Shown: one piece after another, positions 24,384 through 32,383 of the stretch
Layout of the letters: each line of letters opens with the position of its first letter
How positions within the stretch are numbered: position 1 is the first letter of the stretch
Origin: Brevinematales bacterium
GTDB lineage: Bacteria; Spirochaetota; Brevinematia; Brevinematales; JAOACQ01
Reading direction: 5' to 3'
Length of the DNA: 43,278 bases
NCBI GenBank assembly: GCA_020052515.1
Contig: JAGVOW010000048.1
Span: forward strand, 1 to 43,278
Made by a program: the position numbers and the translations under genes
The notes under the pieces: generated by a model
What the model saw: the letters and a program-made list of their open reading frames with translations, nothing else
Databases searched by the model: none
What the model was told of the DNA's origin: nothing

Positions 24384-25697
24384 CTATCCCGCTACTGAGA
24401 TTTTATCAAACAAAATAGAAGGGGCAAAAAGACTTCCATTTTTATGTAATTTATTTTCCATCAATAAGATACGCTTCCAGACATCGTAGACATTTCCGGA
24501 AATCATGGCATCCTTGATCCTGCCTTTGACCCTACCCTTTTCAATCAAATAGCCCAGCTCAATATTTACGGAAAAATCGCCCGCCACGACATTGCTCATT
24601 CCACCGCCCAGGAATTCACAAACCAGAAGCCCATAATCCATAGAACGAATCATCTCTTCCAGAGAAGCATTTCCCTGAGACAAAACCAGGTTTGAAAATT
24701 GAGGCGCCGGCAGGGAAGAAACTCCCCTGGACCCATGCCCGGTACTTTTAGTGTTTAGCTTTTTCGCCATTGCCAGATCAAAGATAAAATTCTTAAACAC
24801 CCCATTTTCAATAATAGGCTTTTTCTCCGGCATCACCCCTTCATCATCGAAAGGATAACTGTCCATCCCCTTTTCATAGAACGGATCATCCACAATCGAA
24901 AATCGGCTATCCGCGATCTCTTTACCCAATTTATCCGAAAGAACGGAAATACCTTTATAGAGGGTTTTCGCGTTCGCGGCAATTTCTATCGGTTCTAATA
25001 ATAACCCAAGGGCTTCAGGAGCAAAAAGCACCGGATAATAGCCGGAAGAAATATTTGTTTTTTTCAGCGCATTCCGATAACGCCATTCAATATTTTCAAC
25101 CATTTCTTTCACACGAATATCTATAGAATGAGAAGAATCCCCATCCCCGACAGATAATATACTCTCGTCCTCATCCACCAGTATCATATTGGCAGAAATT
25201 CCCAGATAAGTGCTATCATAGGAACCCCAGAAACCGCTTGTATTTGCCAGATAATGCGTTTGACGGCCCCTCGAAATCCCGACATTGATTTTTGCCTGTT
25301 TATCTATTGCCTTGAGTTCTTTCAGCAGGTTTTCTCCCATCTGAAGCCCTTCTTCCTTTGAAAAAGCAAGCGTTTGGGGATAAAAAAGATCCATTTTTTG
25401 AAAATTCCATGGGGAAGGAAGGCCAAAATCCAGCTCTTCTCCCAGAGATGCGCTTTCCTTCGCTTTCTGCAGAAGAACTTCACCGTCAGAAAGAGAGTTT
25501 ACAAAGGAATTACCTATTTTGCCGTTTTCAAAAAGCCTCATCCCTATGGCAAAATGATCCATATCTTCAACAGATTTTAGCTGGTCCATATCAAAATCAA
25601 TGGAGAAAGACTCCGCGCTGGAAGCGACCACATCTCCCTTTTCAATAGATTTCAAAGCAGTTCGAATAAAAGATTCCAATTCCTGCGCTTTTATCAT
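24384..25697 (-). CDS. TldD/PmbA-family protein (PmbA-like)
   Basis: 437 residues, typical for PmbA (about 450). The TldD-PmbA complex is a protease that matures peptides such as microcin B17 and degrades CcdA; PmbA lacks the zinc motif of TldD. I see no HExxxH motif here, in line with the PmbA side. Family segments include GISRGRQTHYLANTSGFWGS, the IEIAANAKTLYKG stretch, FDDEGV (the conserved DDEG-like turn), and the C-terminal GDFSVNIELGYLIEKGR and KGRIKDAMISGNVYD. No tldD lies in the window, so the partner would be elsewhere. It starts three bases after lysS. Confidence 0.9.
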   Translation of the reverse strand: MIKAQELESFIRTALKSIEKGDVVASSAESFSIDFDMDQLKSVEDMDHFAIGMRLFENGKIGNSFVNSLSDGEVLLQKAKESASLGEELDFGLPSPWNFQKMDLFYPQTLAFSKEEGLQMGENLLKELKAIDKQAKINVGISRGRQTHYLANTSGFWGSYDSTYLGISANMILVDEDESILSVGDGDSSHSIDIRVKEMVENIEWRYRNALKKTNISSGYYPVLFAPEALGLLLEPIEIAANAKTLYKGISVLSDKLGKEIADSRFSIVDDPFYEKGMDSYPFDDEGVMPEKKPIIENGVFKNFIFDLAMAKKLNTKSTGHGSRGVSSLPAPQFSNLVLSQGNASLEEMIRSMDYGLLVCEFLGGGMSNVVAGDFSVNIELGYLIEKGRVKGRIKDAMISGNVYDVWKRILLMENKLHKNGSLFAPSILFDKISVAG

Positions 25698-25700
25698 ACA

Positions 25701-27179
25701 TTATCTCGCTTTAAGAGTCGGGAAAAGGATGGTGTCGCGTATCGAATTCGTATCAATGAGAAACATCACCAATCGGTCAATGCCTATTCCCATCCCTCCG
25801 GCTGGAGGCATGCCATACTCCAGCGCATGAATATAATCCTCATCCAGAAACATCGCTTCATCATCCCCGCCGGCTTTCTTTTTCGCCTGCGCCATAAAAC
25901 GCTCCGCCTGCACAAACGGGTCATTCAACTCCGAAAAAGCGTTTGCTATTTCCCGCCCCATCACATAGCTCTCAAAACGTTCTACAAACTCCGGATCATT
26001 TTCCTTCGCTTTTGATAAAGGGGAAATCTCCGCCGGGTATTCATAAATAATGGTAGGTTCCATCAAATTAGGCTCTACATATTCTTCAAAAAGTATATTG
26101 AGAATGCCCCATTTTTCTTCATAGCCGTTGATTTGATCGAAGCCCCTTTTCTTCGCGTACTCCAGAGCGTCCTTCTGAGTTTTGATCTTTTCAATCTCCA
26201 CTCCGCCCAGATCTTTGAGGGCATCCACATACTTTATCTTTTTCCACTTTGAAAAATCTAATACCGCGCCCTGGTATTCAAATTGAGCGCTGCCCTTCAC
26301 AGCGAGAGCGAGCGTTTTCATCAATTCTTCAAATAAATCCATCATATCCTGGCAATCCCCATAGGCCTGATAAAGCTCAAGCATCGTAAATTCAGGATTG
26401 TGCCTGGTATCAATTCCCTCGTTCCTGAAATTCCGGCCGATTTCAAAAACCCGTTCGAAACCGCCCACAATCAATCTCTTGAGATAAAGCTCAGGAGCGA
26501 TCCTCAAAAATAAATCCATATCCAGGGCATTGTGATGAGTAATAAAGGGTTTTGCCGCCGCTCCTCCAGGAATAAGCTGCATCATAGGTGTTTCTACTTC
26601 TAAAAATTTTCTTTCAGCCAGGAACTTTCGGATGTGCTCAATAATTTTAAAACGAACCAGAAAATCACTCTTTACTTTGTCATTCACTATCAGATCCAGA
26701 TAACGCTGACGGTAACGGATTTCCACATCCGTCAGTCCATGCCACTTTTCCGGCAGGGAATGCATAGACTTGGCTAGAATGGTAAAATCTTCCACCAGAA
26801 CAGTAATCTCACCTTTATGTGTTTTGAAAACATTGCCCGAAACGCCGATGATATCGCCCGCGTCTAAAAGCTGAAACAAAGGGTATTTCTCTTCTCCCAG
26901 AATATCCTTGCGGGCATAGATCTGTATTGTTCCATGGCTATCTTTTAAAGTAACAAACTGCGCCTTCCCAAAATCCCGCAACAGCATCATTCTTCCAGCG
27001 ATTTTTACTTTAAATTCCTTTTCCCCGTTCTGCGTAAATTTTTCTTTTATCTCAGAGGAATAATCCTCAAACCGGAAACGGTTTGGATAAGGATTTACAT
27101 TTTTCTTCTTCAATTCAGACAACTTTGAAAGTCTCGCTTCCCTCTCATCGGTCAATAGATTTTCTTTTTCTTCAGGCAT
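25701..27179 (-). CDS. lysS: Lysyl-tRNA synthetase, class II
   Basis: 492 residues from the ATG at 27179, with AGGAGT seven bases upstream; the longer frame to 27227 would run through a hairpin and lacks support. An N-terminal OB-fold binds the anticodon (about 55-150: VKIAGRMMLLRDFGKAQFV). The class II core shows motif 2 (FRNEGIDTRHNPEFTM) and motif 3 (GMGIGIDRLVMFL). It charges tRNA-Lys. It heads a seven-gene minus-strand run. Its leader of about 143 bases contains a 55-nt perfect palindrome and a terminator-like hairpin next to the ribosome site, so expression may be attenuated. Confidence 0.96.
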   Translation of the reverse strand: MPEEKENLLTDEREARLSKLSELKKKNVNPYPNRFRFEDYSSEIKEKFTQNGEKEFKVKIAGRMMLLRDFGKAQFVTLKDSHGTIQIYARKDILGEEKYPLFQLLDAGDIIGVSGNVFKTHKGEITVLVEDFTILAKSMHSLPEKWHGLTDVEIRYRQRYLDLIVNDKVKSDFLVRFKIIEHIRKFLAERKFLEVETPMMQLIPGGAAAKPFITHHNALDMDLFLRIAPELYLKRLIVGGFERVFEIGRNFRNEGIDTRHNPEFTMLELYQAYGDCQDMMDLFEELMKTLALAVKGSAQFEYQGAVLDFSKWKKIKYVDALKDLGGVEIEKIKTQKDALEYAKKRGFDQINGYEEKWGILNILFEEYVEPNLMEPTIIYEYPAEISPLSKAKENDPEFVERFESYVMGREIANAFSELNDPFVQAERFMAQAKKKAGGDDEAMFLDEDYIHALEYGMPPAGGMGIGIDRLVMFLIDTNSIRDTILFPTLKAR

Positions 27180-27196
27180 TTTTCTACTCCTATGAG

Positions 27197-27221
27197 AAAA
27201 AAATCGCTCTGCGATTTTTTT
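27197..27221 (-). terminator. Terminator-like hairpin in the lysS leader
   Basis: AAAAAAATCGC and GCGATTTTTTT form a perfect 11-bp stem around a three-base loop. On the lysS strand it is followed by the T-run and lies five bases before the AGGAGT ribosome site. It could be an attenuator, or could simply sequester the ribosome site region. Confidence 0.55.
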
Positions 27222-27253
27222 CGGCAATTTTAAGATCTCTTACTGGTATAACA

Positions 27254-27308
27254 ATCCCAATTCCGTTTGTAGAGACGCACAGTGCGTCTCTACAAACGGA
27301 ATTGGGAT
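27254..27308. repeat. 55-nt perfect palindrome (27-bp arms, one-base centre)
   Basis: The two 27-base arms are exact inverse complements around A27281. The inner part, GTAGAGACGCAC/GTGCGTCTCTAC, matches a palindromic motif I recall as dispersed in many bacterial genomes. It lies within the predicted 5' leader of lysS and would fold into a very stable RNA hairpin. Only this copy occurs in the window. Confidence 0.85.
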
Positions 27309-27328
27309 CGGTAACTTGTTACCCGTTT

Positions 27329-27357
27329 AGTATAATGGAAAGAAAAAGAATAATCAA
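27329..27357 (-). promoter_or_regulatory. Sigma-70-type promoter for lysS
   Basis: On the minus strand TTGATT (27357-27352) and TATACT (27334-27329) are 17 bases apart. Transcription would start near 27322, giving a leader of about 143 bases. Confidence 0.72.
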
Positions 27358-27447
27358 GCGAAGAAAAGAGTGATTTCCTCATCTCCAAAGGCGGCGATTC
27401 GAATTATCGCCTTTAGAGATATTTATTTTTGCCGCCTTACTATGAAG

Positions 27448-27476
27448 TTGCGAAAAGAATCTTGCCTTATTATAAT
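27448..27476 (+). promoter_or_regulatory. Probable ackA promoter
   Basis: TTGCGA (27448-27453) and TATAAT (27471-27476) are 17 bases apart, placing the transcript start near 27483 and the leader at about 28 bases. A 12-bp hairpin with one mismatch (27382-27418, AAAGGCG arm) lies just upstream between the divergent lysS and ackA promoters. Confidence 0.6.
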
Positions 27477-27510
27477 AAAGATCAATTCAAAATATAAAAG
27501 GGAGTTGCAC

Positions 27511-28704
27511 ATGAAAGTCCTGGTCATCAACTGCGGAAGCTCTTCACTGAAATACCAATTTATTCAAACGGAAAACGAGGCGGTTATTACGAAAGGCTTG
27601 ATTGAAAAGATCGGCGGTGATGCTGAGTTTACTTTTTGCCGAAAAAACGGCGAGAAGGTTAAGAAAAATCTGTCGGTAAAAAACCACACCGAAGCCCTCA
27701 AAGAAGTAATCGCCAATTTGGGAGAAAAAGCGAATGGTTTCATAAATTCCTTAGACGAAATAGAGGCCATAGGGCACCGCGTAGTGCATGGCGGTGAAGA
27801 ATTTTACAAATCCGTATTGATCAACGATCAGGTGATAGCTTCTATTGAAAAATTTTCCGAACTGGCACCCCTGCATAATCCTCCGAATCTGCAGGGAATC
27901 CTGTCCTGCAGGGAAGTCCTTCCTAACACAAAGCAGGTAGCTGTTTTTGACACGGCTTTTCATCACAGTATGCCGGAAAAATCTTTTATGTATGCTTTAC
28001 CTTATGAGTATTATGAAAAATACCTGGTTCGCCGTTATGGTTTTCATGGTACTTCCCACCGCTATGTCGCATTGAAAACAGCCGAATTTTTGGGCAAAAA
28101 AATAGAAGAATGCAATCTTATTACCTGCCACTTGGGGAATGGCTCCAGCATTACGGCTATTAAAAACGGCAAATCAATTGATACTTCTATGGGATTTACT
28201 CCCCTGGAAGGAATTATTATGGGAACCCGGTGCGGTTCTATTGATCCGGCGATTATTTTTTTTCTGATGAAAAAAGAAAACCTTTCGGCTAAACAAATGG
28301 ATGATGTGCTCAACAAAAAAAGCGGGCTTCTGGGCATTTCCGGTATTTCAAATGACCTGCGGGAAATCGACCAGGCTCTGGATCAAGGGAATAAAAGGGC
28401 ATTACTGGCCAAAGAGCTTTTGATAAGGAGCATCCGGAAGCACATTGGAGCTTATATGGTAGAATTGGGAAGAATAGACGCTATTATCTTCACTGCCGGC
28501 ATCGGAGAGAATGAGTGCAGCGTCCGGGAAAAAAGCTTGTCCGGCCTCGAAGAATTCGGTATAAAAATTGACCCGCAAAAAAATGAATCCCTCAAAGGAA
28601 AACCAGGTGATTTCAGCACGCCAGAGTCTAAAATAAAAGCGTTGGTAGTGCCTACCAACGAAGAATTGATGATTGCTTTAGAAACCCAATGGGTACTTCA
28701 TTAA
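27511..28704 (+). CDS. ackA: Acetate kinase
   Basis: 397 residues, the usual length. The enzyme makes ATP from acetyl phosphate and ADP, a key step of acetate fermentation. Motifs: INCGSSSLKYQ at the N-terminus, GHRVVHGGE, FDTAFHHSMP, FHGTSHRYV, CHLGNGSSI, GFTPLEGIIMGTRCGSIDP and FTAGIGENE. The start at 27511 has GGGAG upstream and coincides with the conserved N-terminus; the longer frame to 27370 is rejected. No phosphotransacetylase gene is nearby. Its last four bases overlap the convergent small gene at 28701. Confidence 0.97.
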   Translation: MKVLVINCGSSSLKYQFIQTENEAVITKGLIEKIGGDAEFTFCRKNGEKVKKNLSVKNHTEALKEVIANLGEKANGFINSLDEIEAIGHRVVHGGEEFYKSVLINDQVIASIEKFSELAPLHNPPNLQGILSCREVLPNTKQVAVFDTAFHHSMPEKSFMYALPYEYYEKYLVRRYGFHGTSHRYVALKTAEFLGKKIEECNLITCHLGNGSSITAIKNGKSIDTSMGFTPLEGIIMGTRCGSIDPAIIFFLMKKENLSAKQMDDVLNKKSGLLGISGISNDLREIDQALDQGNKRALLAKELLIRSIRKHIGAYMVELGRIDAIIFTAGIGENECSVREKSLSGLEEFGIKIDPQKNESLKGKPGDFSTPESKIKALVVPTNEELMIALETQWVLH

Positions 28705-29021
28705 GCACCAAAAGCTTTTTTGCGCACCTGATCGATGGTATTAGATTTGTTTATATCCGGAAGAACCGAATTGGCTTTTTCATAGGCGGAAATAGCCTGC
28801 TCGTAGCTTTTTGAACTCTCATAGACTTTACCCTGCTTGAAATACCACTCCGCGAAGTCCTGCACCATTTCTTTACTGTTGCTTCTCGGTAGATCTACAG
28901 AGCCTGCAGAACCGCCTTCTCTCATTTTCAAAAACTGAGAAAAATCCTTCTGACGCTGCGTTGATTCGACACTCTTAACTGAATTAGTATGCTGGATAGG
29001 CGCTAATCCTTCAATCTTCAT
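28701..29021 (-). CDS. Small TPR-like protein
   Basis: 106 residues. The first 45 residues are polar and likely disordered (QHTNSVKSVESTQRQKDF). Residues about 50-90 hold one tetratricopeptide-like helix pair, MVQDFAEWYFKQGKVYESS and YEQAISAYEKANSVLPD, suggesting a protein-binding role. AAGGTG lies seven bases upstream of the ATG. There is no signal peptide. It follows tmRNA by 48 bases and converges on ackA, overlapping it by four bases. No named family recognised. Confidence 0.7.
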   Translation of the reverse strand: MKIEGLAPIQHTNSVKSVESTQRQKDFSQFLKMREGGSAGSVDLPRSNSKEMVQDFAEWYFKQGKVYESSKSYEQAISAYEKANSVLPDINKSNTIDQVRKKAFGA

Positions 29022-29068
29022 AAACGCACCTTCTTTCTAAAGGCCCCCTTTAGCCAAACACAAAAAAT

Positions 29069-29414
29069 TGGAGGCGGTGGGAATCGAACCCACGTCCTGA
29101 AACCGAAACAGATAAGCCTTATTCACAAGCTTAGTTTTATTTTAATCTCGAAACAAACGGGAAACAAAACAAACCCGTTTGCCCCACAGCCGAAAAACTT
29201 CAGAATCCGGGTCCGGCACCCCAGAAACCTATCCTTCTTTTTTGACCCGCAAGCATTCCCGAAGGAATGAAAGGCTTACAGGAGACAGCCGTTAGGCTGC
29301 CATTGCATACGCGTAATTATCGTTTGCAATTATATTTTTGAGCCTTTTAAAGGGTTACTCAGCCCTGCCTGAAGCCTAAACGGTTCGTGTTTCAGTCGAA
29401 AGCCGAACGCCCCC
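29069..29414 (-). ncRNA. ssrA: Transfer-messenger RNA
   Basis: tmRNA rescues ribosomes stalled on mRNA lacking a stop codon. The 5' end GGGGGCG pairs with the 3' end CGCCTCC, giving a seven-pair acceptor stem with the G3-U wobble that alanyl-tRNA synthetase needs, plus discriminator A. The T-arm reads GGGTTCGATTCCC. The tag frame (29327 to 29292) encodes A-N-D-N-Y-A-Y-A-M-A-A and a TAA, with the degradation signal AA at the end. The final CCA is not in the DNA and must be added. A T-run immediately after the 3' end may serve for termination. The length, 346 bases, is typical of a one-piece tmRNA. Confidence 0.97.
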
Positions 29415-29425
29415 TTTACTATTTA

Positions 29426-29454
29426 ATAATAACTTATTATTTACCAAAAATCAA
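29426..29454 (-). promoter_or_regulatory. ssrA promoter
   Basis: On the minus strand TTGATT (29454-29449) and TATTAT (29431-29426) are 17 bases apart, 11 bases before the mature 5' end. The short extra leader fits 5' processing by RNase P. Confidence 0.65.
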
Positions 29455-29464
29455 GGGTAAATAG

Positions 29465-29495
29465 AAAAAATAGTAAATTTCTTTACAAAATTTAC
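29465..29495 (-). terminator. AT-rich terminator after the cyclase gene
   Basis: On the minus strand GTAAATTT (29495-29488) pairs with AAATTTAC (29480-29473) over a seven-base loop, followed by TATTTTTT. It lies between the long secretion-operon run and ssrA and is modest in strength because it is AT-rich. Confidence 0.55.
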
Positions 29496-29556
29496 CCTTT
29501 CTATTATCGGAAAGCGAGAGGAAAAAATTTAGGGTTTAGTAAAAATAAATTTGAAC

Positions 29557-31467
29557 TCACCCGCCAGCCAGAATTCTGACAATTTTAACCTTATTTTCCT
29601 TTCCTTTTACTTCAATTGGATCCGCATTTTCAAAACGGTACTTGTTTTTGGCCTGATTAAACAACGTTTGCGAGGCTAGAATTTCTCCCGGCAAAGCCGC
29701 AGAGCAAAGCCTGGAAGTAAGATTCACCGCATCTCCTATGCAGGTAAAATCCATCCTAAAACCAGTTCCTATATTGCCCACCACCACATCTCCGCCATGA
29801 ACGCCAATCCCGACTTCGAAATAAGGAAGCCCCTTCTTTTTTCTTTCCTCATTAAATTCTTTAATGCCCGTCATCATAGCGGCCGCGGTCGAAATAGCCG
29901 TATCCGCTTTTTTTTCTCCCCCAAAATGCGCCATAATCTGGTCGCCCACATAATCATCTATATCGCCCTTTCTGGCCCGAATAATTTTTGCCTGAATCTC
30001 AAAATAAAGATTCAACACCTCAATAACCACTTCCGGCGGGTTTTTCTCAGAAAAAGAAGTGAACCCTCGCACATCAGAAAAAATAAAGGCGAAATTTTTC
30101 TTGCCGGTTTTACCCAAAACCAAAGAACTGCTGAAATCCTTTTGCTGGTTAATCATGGACCGGGTGGATTGCGAAACAAATTTTTCCAGATGGTATTTGG
30201 CCTTCATTTCGCTGAGCATATTGTTAAAAATATCAGAAAGCCTTCCAATTTCATCCCGCGAACCGATGCAAATTCTTCTCTCCAAATCGCCGTCACTCAC
30301 CGCCAGCGCCCATTTTTCCAAATTTTTTAAATTTTTAATCATAAAACTAACCAGAATCAAGGAAATAATCGTACTCAACACCAAAATAATGAGCGCGATA
30401 TAAAAAGCTGTCTTTATGTCTTTGTTCAAATCTTCTTTAATTTTATTTACATTAAAAAGAATAGTCAAAGCCCCCAGACGCCTGCTTTCATCCAGTCTTT
30501 TATAAAGAGTCTCCAGGGTTTGCGTTATCTTCTGCTGGATTTCCCCCACATCTTTTGCCCGGTCATTTTGATAAGCGTCAAATTTTTCAGTCTTCAGTCG
30601 TAAAAGCCATTTTTCATTCCACATCCACCCTTCGCCATCTCTGATCGAACTTCTTCTTTTATCCATTACCTGAGAAAATAGTTCCAAGAAAAGAAAGTCG
30701 ATATCTCCTTTCTTGCTTTGTTTTTCCTGACGTTCCTTTTTAGCCGGCTTACTATTGGGGTCAAATTCTTTATTCAAGCTGGATTTATATTTATTCCATA
30801 AAAATTTAATAATTTCATTCTTTTTGTCCCTATCAGCGCTCTGGTACTTTTCATAGTATTTTTTATAATCCCGCATCAGCTCAATTAATTCGCCGCTATG
30901 CAGAAAAATAGGGAAACTAATTGCCCTGTAACTCTGCGCTTTTTTACCCTTCTGTTTTGTTTCAAAATCCGTAAAGATAAGCTTTTCCTCTTTTTGAGAG
31001 AGCGCTTGATTAATATAATGAAGTTGAGTGTAAGTTTTGTTTTTGTCCCCGGCAAATGTGCTGAAAACCACTCTTTTATTTACGTCGGAAAGCATGATTT
31101 TTTCGCTGTCATCATTATAACGTATGAAATTTCCGGATTCCCGAACAATCGCATCATACTTTAGTTTTATTTCTTCTTTGGTAGTCGCCCGGTCTCTTTC
31201 TAAATAAAACTCCGCCGGGCCGCTCAATATCTGGGTCAACGCTCCCGCTTTACTGTTCTTTTCCTCTTCCAGGATTCTGCGTTGATTCAAATACATAATG
31301 CATGTCAATGTGAAAATGACAAAGCTCATAAAAAGGAATAAGAGGCCAATAAATCGAATCCTCAAGCCAAAATAAACTTTTCGGACTTTCTGTTTTGAAG
31401 AAAGTTTGAAATTTAGCCATTTTCGAAAGAAGTCAGCTATTATTTTTAAAACATTCTTTTTCTTCAT
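29557..31467 (-). CDS. Membrane-bound class III nucleotide cyclase with HAMP domain
   Basis: 636 residues from the ATG at 31467 (AGAGGG upstream). Two membrane helices (about residues 36-60 and 350-375) flank a large charged extracytoplasmic sensor region of no recognised fold. A HAMP linker (about 376-428) and a class III cyclase domain (about 450-630) follow. Metal-binding Asp residues are present in FSDVRGFTSFSE and in VGDQIMAHFG, and the transition-state Asn and Arg in GDAVNLTSRL. The lysine that usually reads adenine (as in DKFIGD) is Asp here (DDYVGD), an acidic change reminiscent of guanylate cyclases, so the product could be cAMP or cGMP. It is the last gene of the type II secretion run. 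Confidence 0.92.
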   Translation of the reverse strand: MKKKNVLKIIADFFRKWLNFKLSSKQKVRKVYFGLRIRFIGLLFLFMSFVIFTLTCIMYLNQRRILEEEKNSKAGALTQILSGPAEFYLERDRATTKEEIKLKYDAIVRESGNFIRYNDDSEKIMLSDVNKRVVFSTFAGDKNKTYTQLHYINQALSQKEEKLIFTDFETKQKGKKAQSYRAISFPIFLHSGELIELMRDYKKYYEKYQSADRDKKNEIIKFLWNKYKSSLNKEFDPNSKPAKKERQEKQSKKGDIDFLFLELFSQVMDKRRSSIRDGEGWMWNEKWLLRLKTEKFDAYQNDRAKDVGEIQQKITQTLETLYKRLDESRRLGALTILFNVNKIKEDLNKDIKTAFYIALIILVLSTIISLILVSFMIKNLKNLEKWALAVSDGDLERRICIGSRDEIGRLSDIFNNMLSEMKAKYHLEKFVSQSTRSMINQQKDFSSSLVLGKTGKKNFAFIFSDVRGFTSFSEKNPPEVVIEVLNLYFEIQAKIIRARKGDIDDYVGDQIMAHFGGEKKADTAISTAAAMMTGIKEFNEERKKKGLPYFEVGIGVHGGDVVVGNIGTGFRMDFTCIGDAVNLTSRLCSAALPGEILASQTLFNQAKNKYRFENADPIEVKGKENKVKIVRILAGG

Positions 31468-31501
31468 CCGCAACCCTCTGCTTAAACTGTTTAATCATAA
31501 C

Positions 31502-31518
31502 ATCTTTTCAGAAAAGAT
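31502..31518. repeat. 17-base palindrome between the S4 and cyclase genes
   Basis: ATCTTTTC and GAAAAGAT are arranged around a central A, in the 59-base gap upstream of the cyclase gene. It could be an operator or a weak hairpin; nothing else supports a function. Confidence 0.35.
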
Positions 31519-31526
31519 TCAATGGT

Positions 31527-31931
31527 TTAATGATCGTATTTGAATTTTGAAACCTCGCGGCGCTTCTTCTTGTTCTCCCGAAATCCCTTCCAGTCCTTAC
31601 GGCCGCGCTTCTCCTGCTGGTCAACAATCGCGATCATCTCAGCCATTTCCGGCGTAATACCTTCCTTTTCATGCGCTTCATAAAGCTCACGGGCCAGCTT
31701 CGCGGATAACGAGCGTTTGGTCATCCCCTTGATGGTAAAGTCACAGTAGCGCGAGCCTATTTTGATAGTCAGCGCATCGCCTATTTTGACATTTTTGGCT
31801 GGTTTCACACGGGCTCCATTGAGTTTGACATGGCCGCTTTCCACTGCTTCGGCGGCATCACTTCGGCCTTTGAAAAAACGAGCGGTCTTCAGCCACTTGT
31901 CCAGCCTTTCTTCTAAAATAACTTCCGGCAT
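31527..31931 (-). CDS. S4-domain RNA-binding protein (HslR/RqcP type)
   Basis: 134 residues from the ATG at 31931, with GAGGGA four bases upstream. An alternative ATG at 31943 overlaps the previous stop as ATGA and would add four residues. Residues about 7-75 are an S4 domain: RLDKWLKTARFFKGRSDAAEAVESGHV, here RLDKWLKTARFFKGRS then VKLNGARVKPAKNVKIGD. The C-terminal tail is very basic (KGFRENKKKRREVSKFK). Relatives bind the large ribosomal subunit in heat-shock or stalled-ribosome rescue. It is linked to the secretion operon by overlap with the last pseudopilin gene. Confidence 0.88.
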   Translation of the reverse strand: MPEVILEERLDKWLKTARFFKGRSDAAEAVESGHVKLNGARVKPAKNVKIGDALTIKIGSRYCDFTIKGMTKRSLSAKLARELYEAHEKEGITPEMAEMIAIVDQQEKRGRKDWKGFRENKKKRREVSKFKYDH

Positions 31932-31939
31932 AAAATCCC

Positions 31940-32383
31940 TCATTGAGAATAATAAAAAATTTGTTTCTTCCCCTTAAAGAACGCCATAATCTGCCAATTG
32001 ATCCGGACATATTTTCCTATGGACGTAATTTTTATTTCGCCCCCACTGCTTGGGCGGATCTCTATTTTCCCTTCTTTTTTCTCAAAAACGGCATACTCTA
32101 AAGAAACTTCGGCTTGATAATTCGTGTCATCAAATAAAATAAATGTCTTTTTAAAAGGAATCTGTATTTTCCCGGATTTCCATTCTTTCAACGCCAGCTC
32201 CATGCCGCTTCTGGCGTTGAGATAGGCCTGATAACGCTTTGCCTCTCCATCCAGAAGATGGTAGCGCATGAGAGAAGTAAAACTAAAGGAAAATAAGAAA
32301 ACAGTGAGAATAATAATGACATTCAACGCAATAATAAAAACAGACCCTTTGTTCTGGAGAAAAAGATTTTTTATACTTCTCAT
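31940..32383 (-). CDS. Minor pseudopilin-like protein (GspK/PilX-like)
   Basis: 147 residues. After a short basic leader (MRSIKNLFLQNKG) comes a hydrophobic helix SVFIIALNVIIILTVFLFSF that looks like a prepilin N-terminus cleaved after Gly. The Glu at position 5 of the mature protein is absent, as it also is in GspK. Next is ARSGMELALKEW, a pattern found in GspK and PilX proteins. It is shorter than true GspK (about 300 residues), so it lacks the large helical domain. Stop and start of the neighbouring genes abut (32383). Its likely role is at the pseudopilus tip. Confidence 0.72.
   Translation of the reverse strand: MRSIKNLFLQNKGSVFIIALNVIIILTVFLFSFSFTSLMRYHLLDGEAKRYQAYLNARSGMELALKEWKSGKIQIPFKKTFILFDDTNYQAEVSLEYAVFEKKEGKIEIRPSSGGEIKITSIGKYVRINWQIMAFFKGKKQIFYYSQ

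Noticed and set aside
27225-27325. T-box riboswitch in the lysS leader
   Set aside because: I looked for the conserved T-box sequence (AGGGTGG...) and specifier features and did not find them; GGGTAACAAGTTACC is only a short palindrome.
29797-30403. Plus-strand open frames inside the cyclase gene
   Set aside because: Opposite strand of a gene with clear domains; no ribosome sites and no family resemblance.
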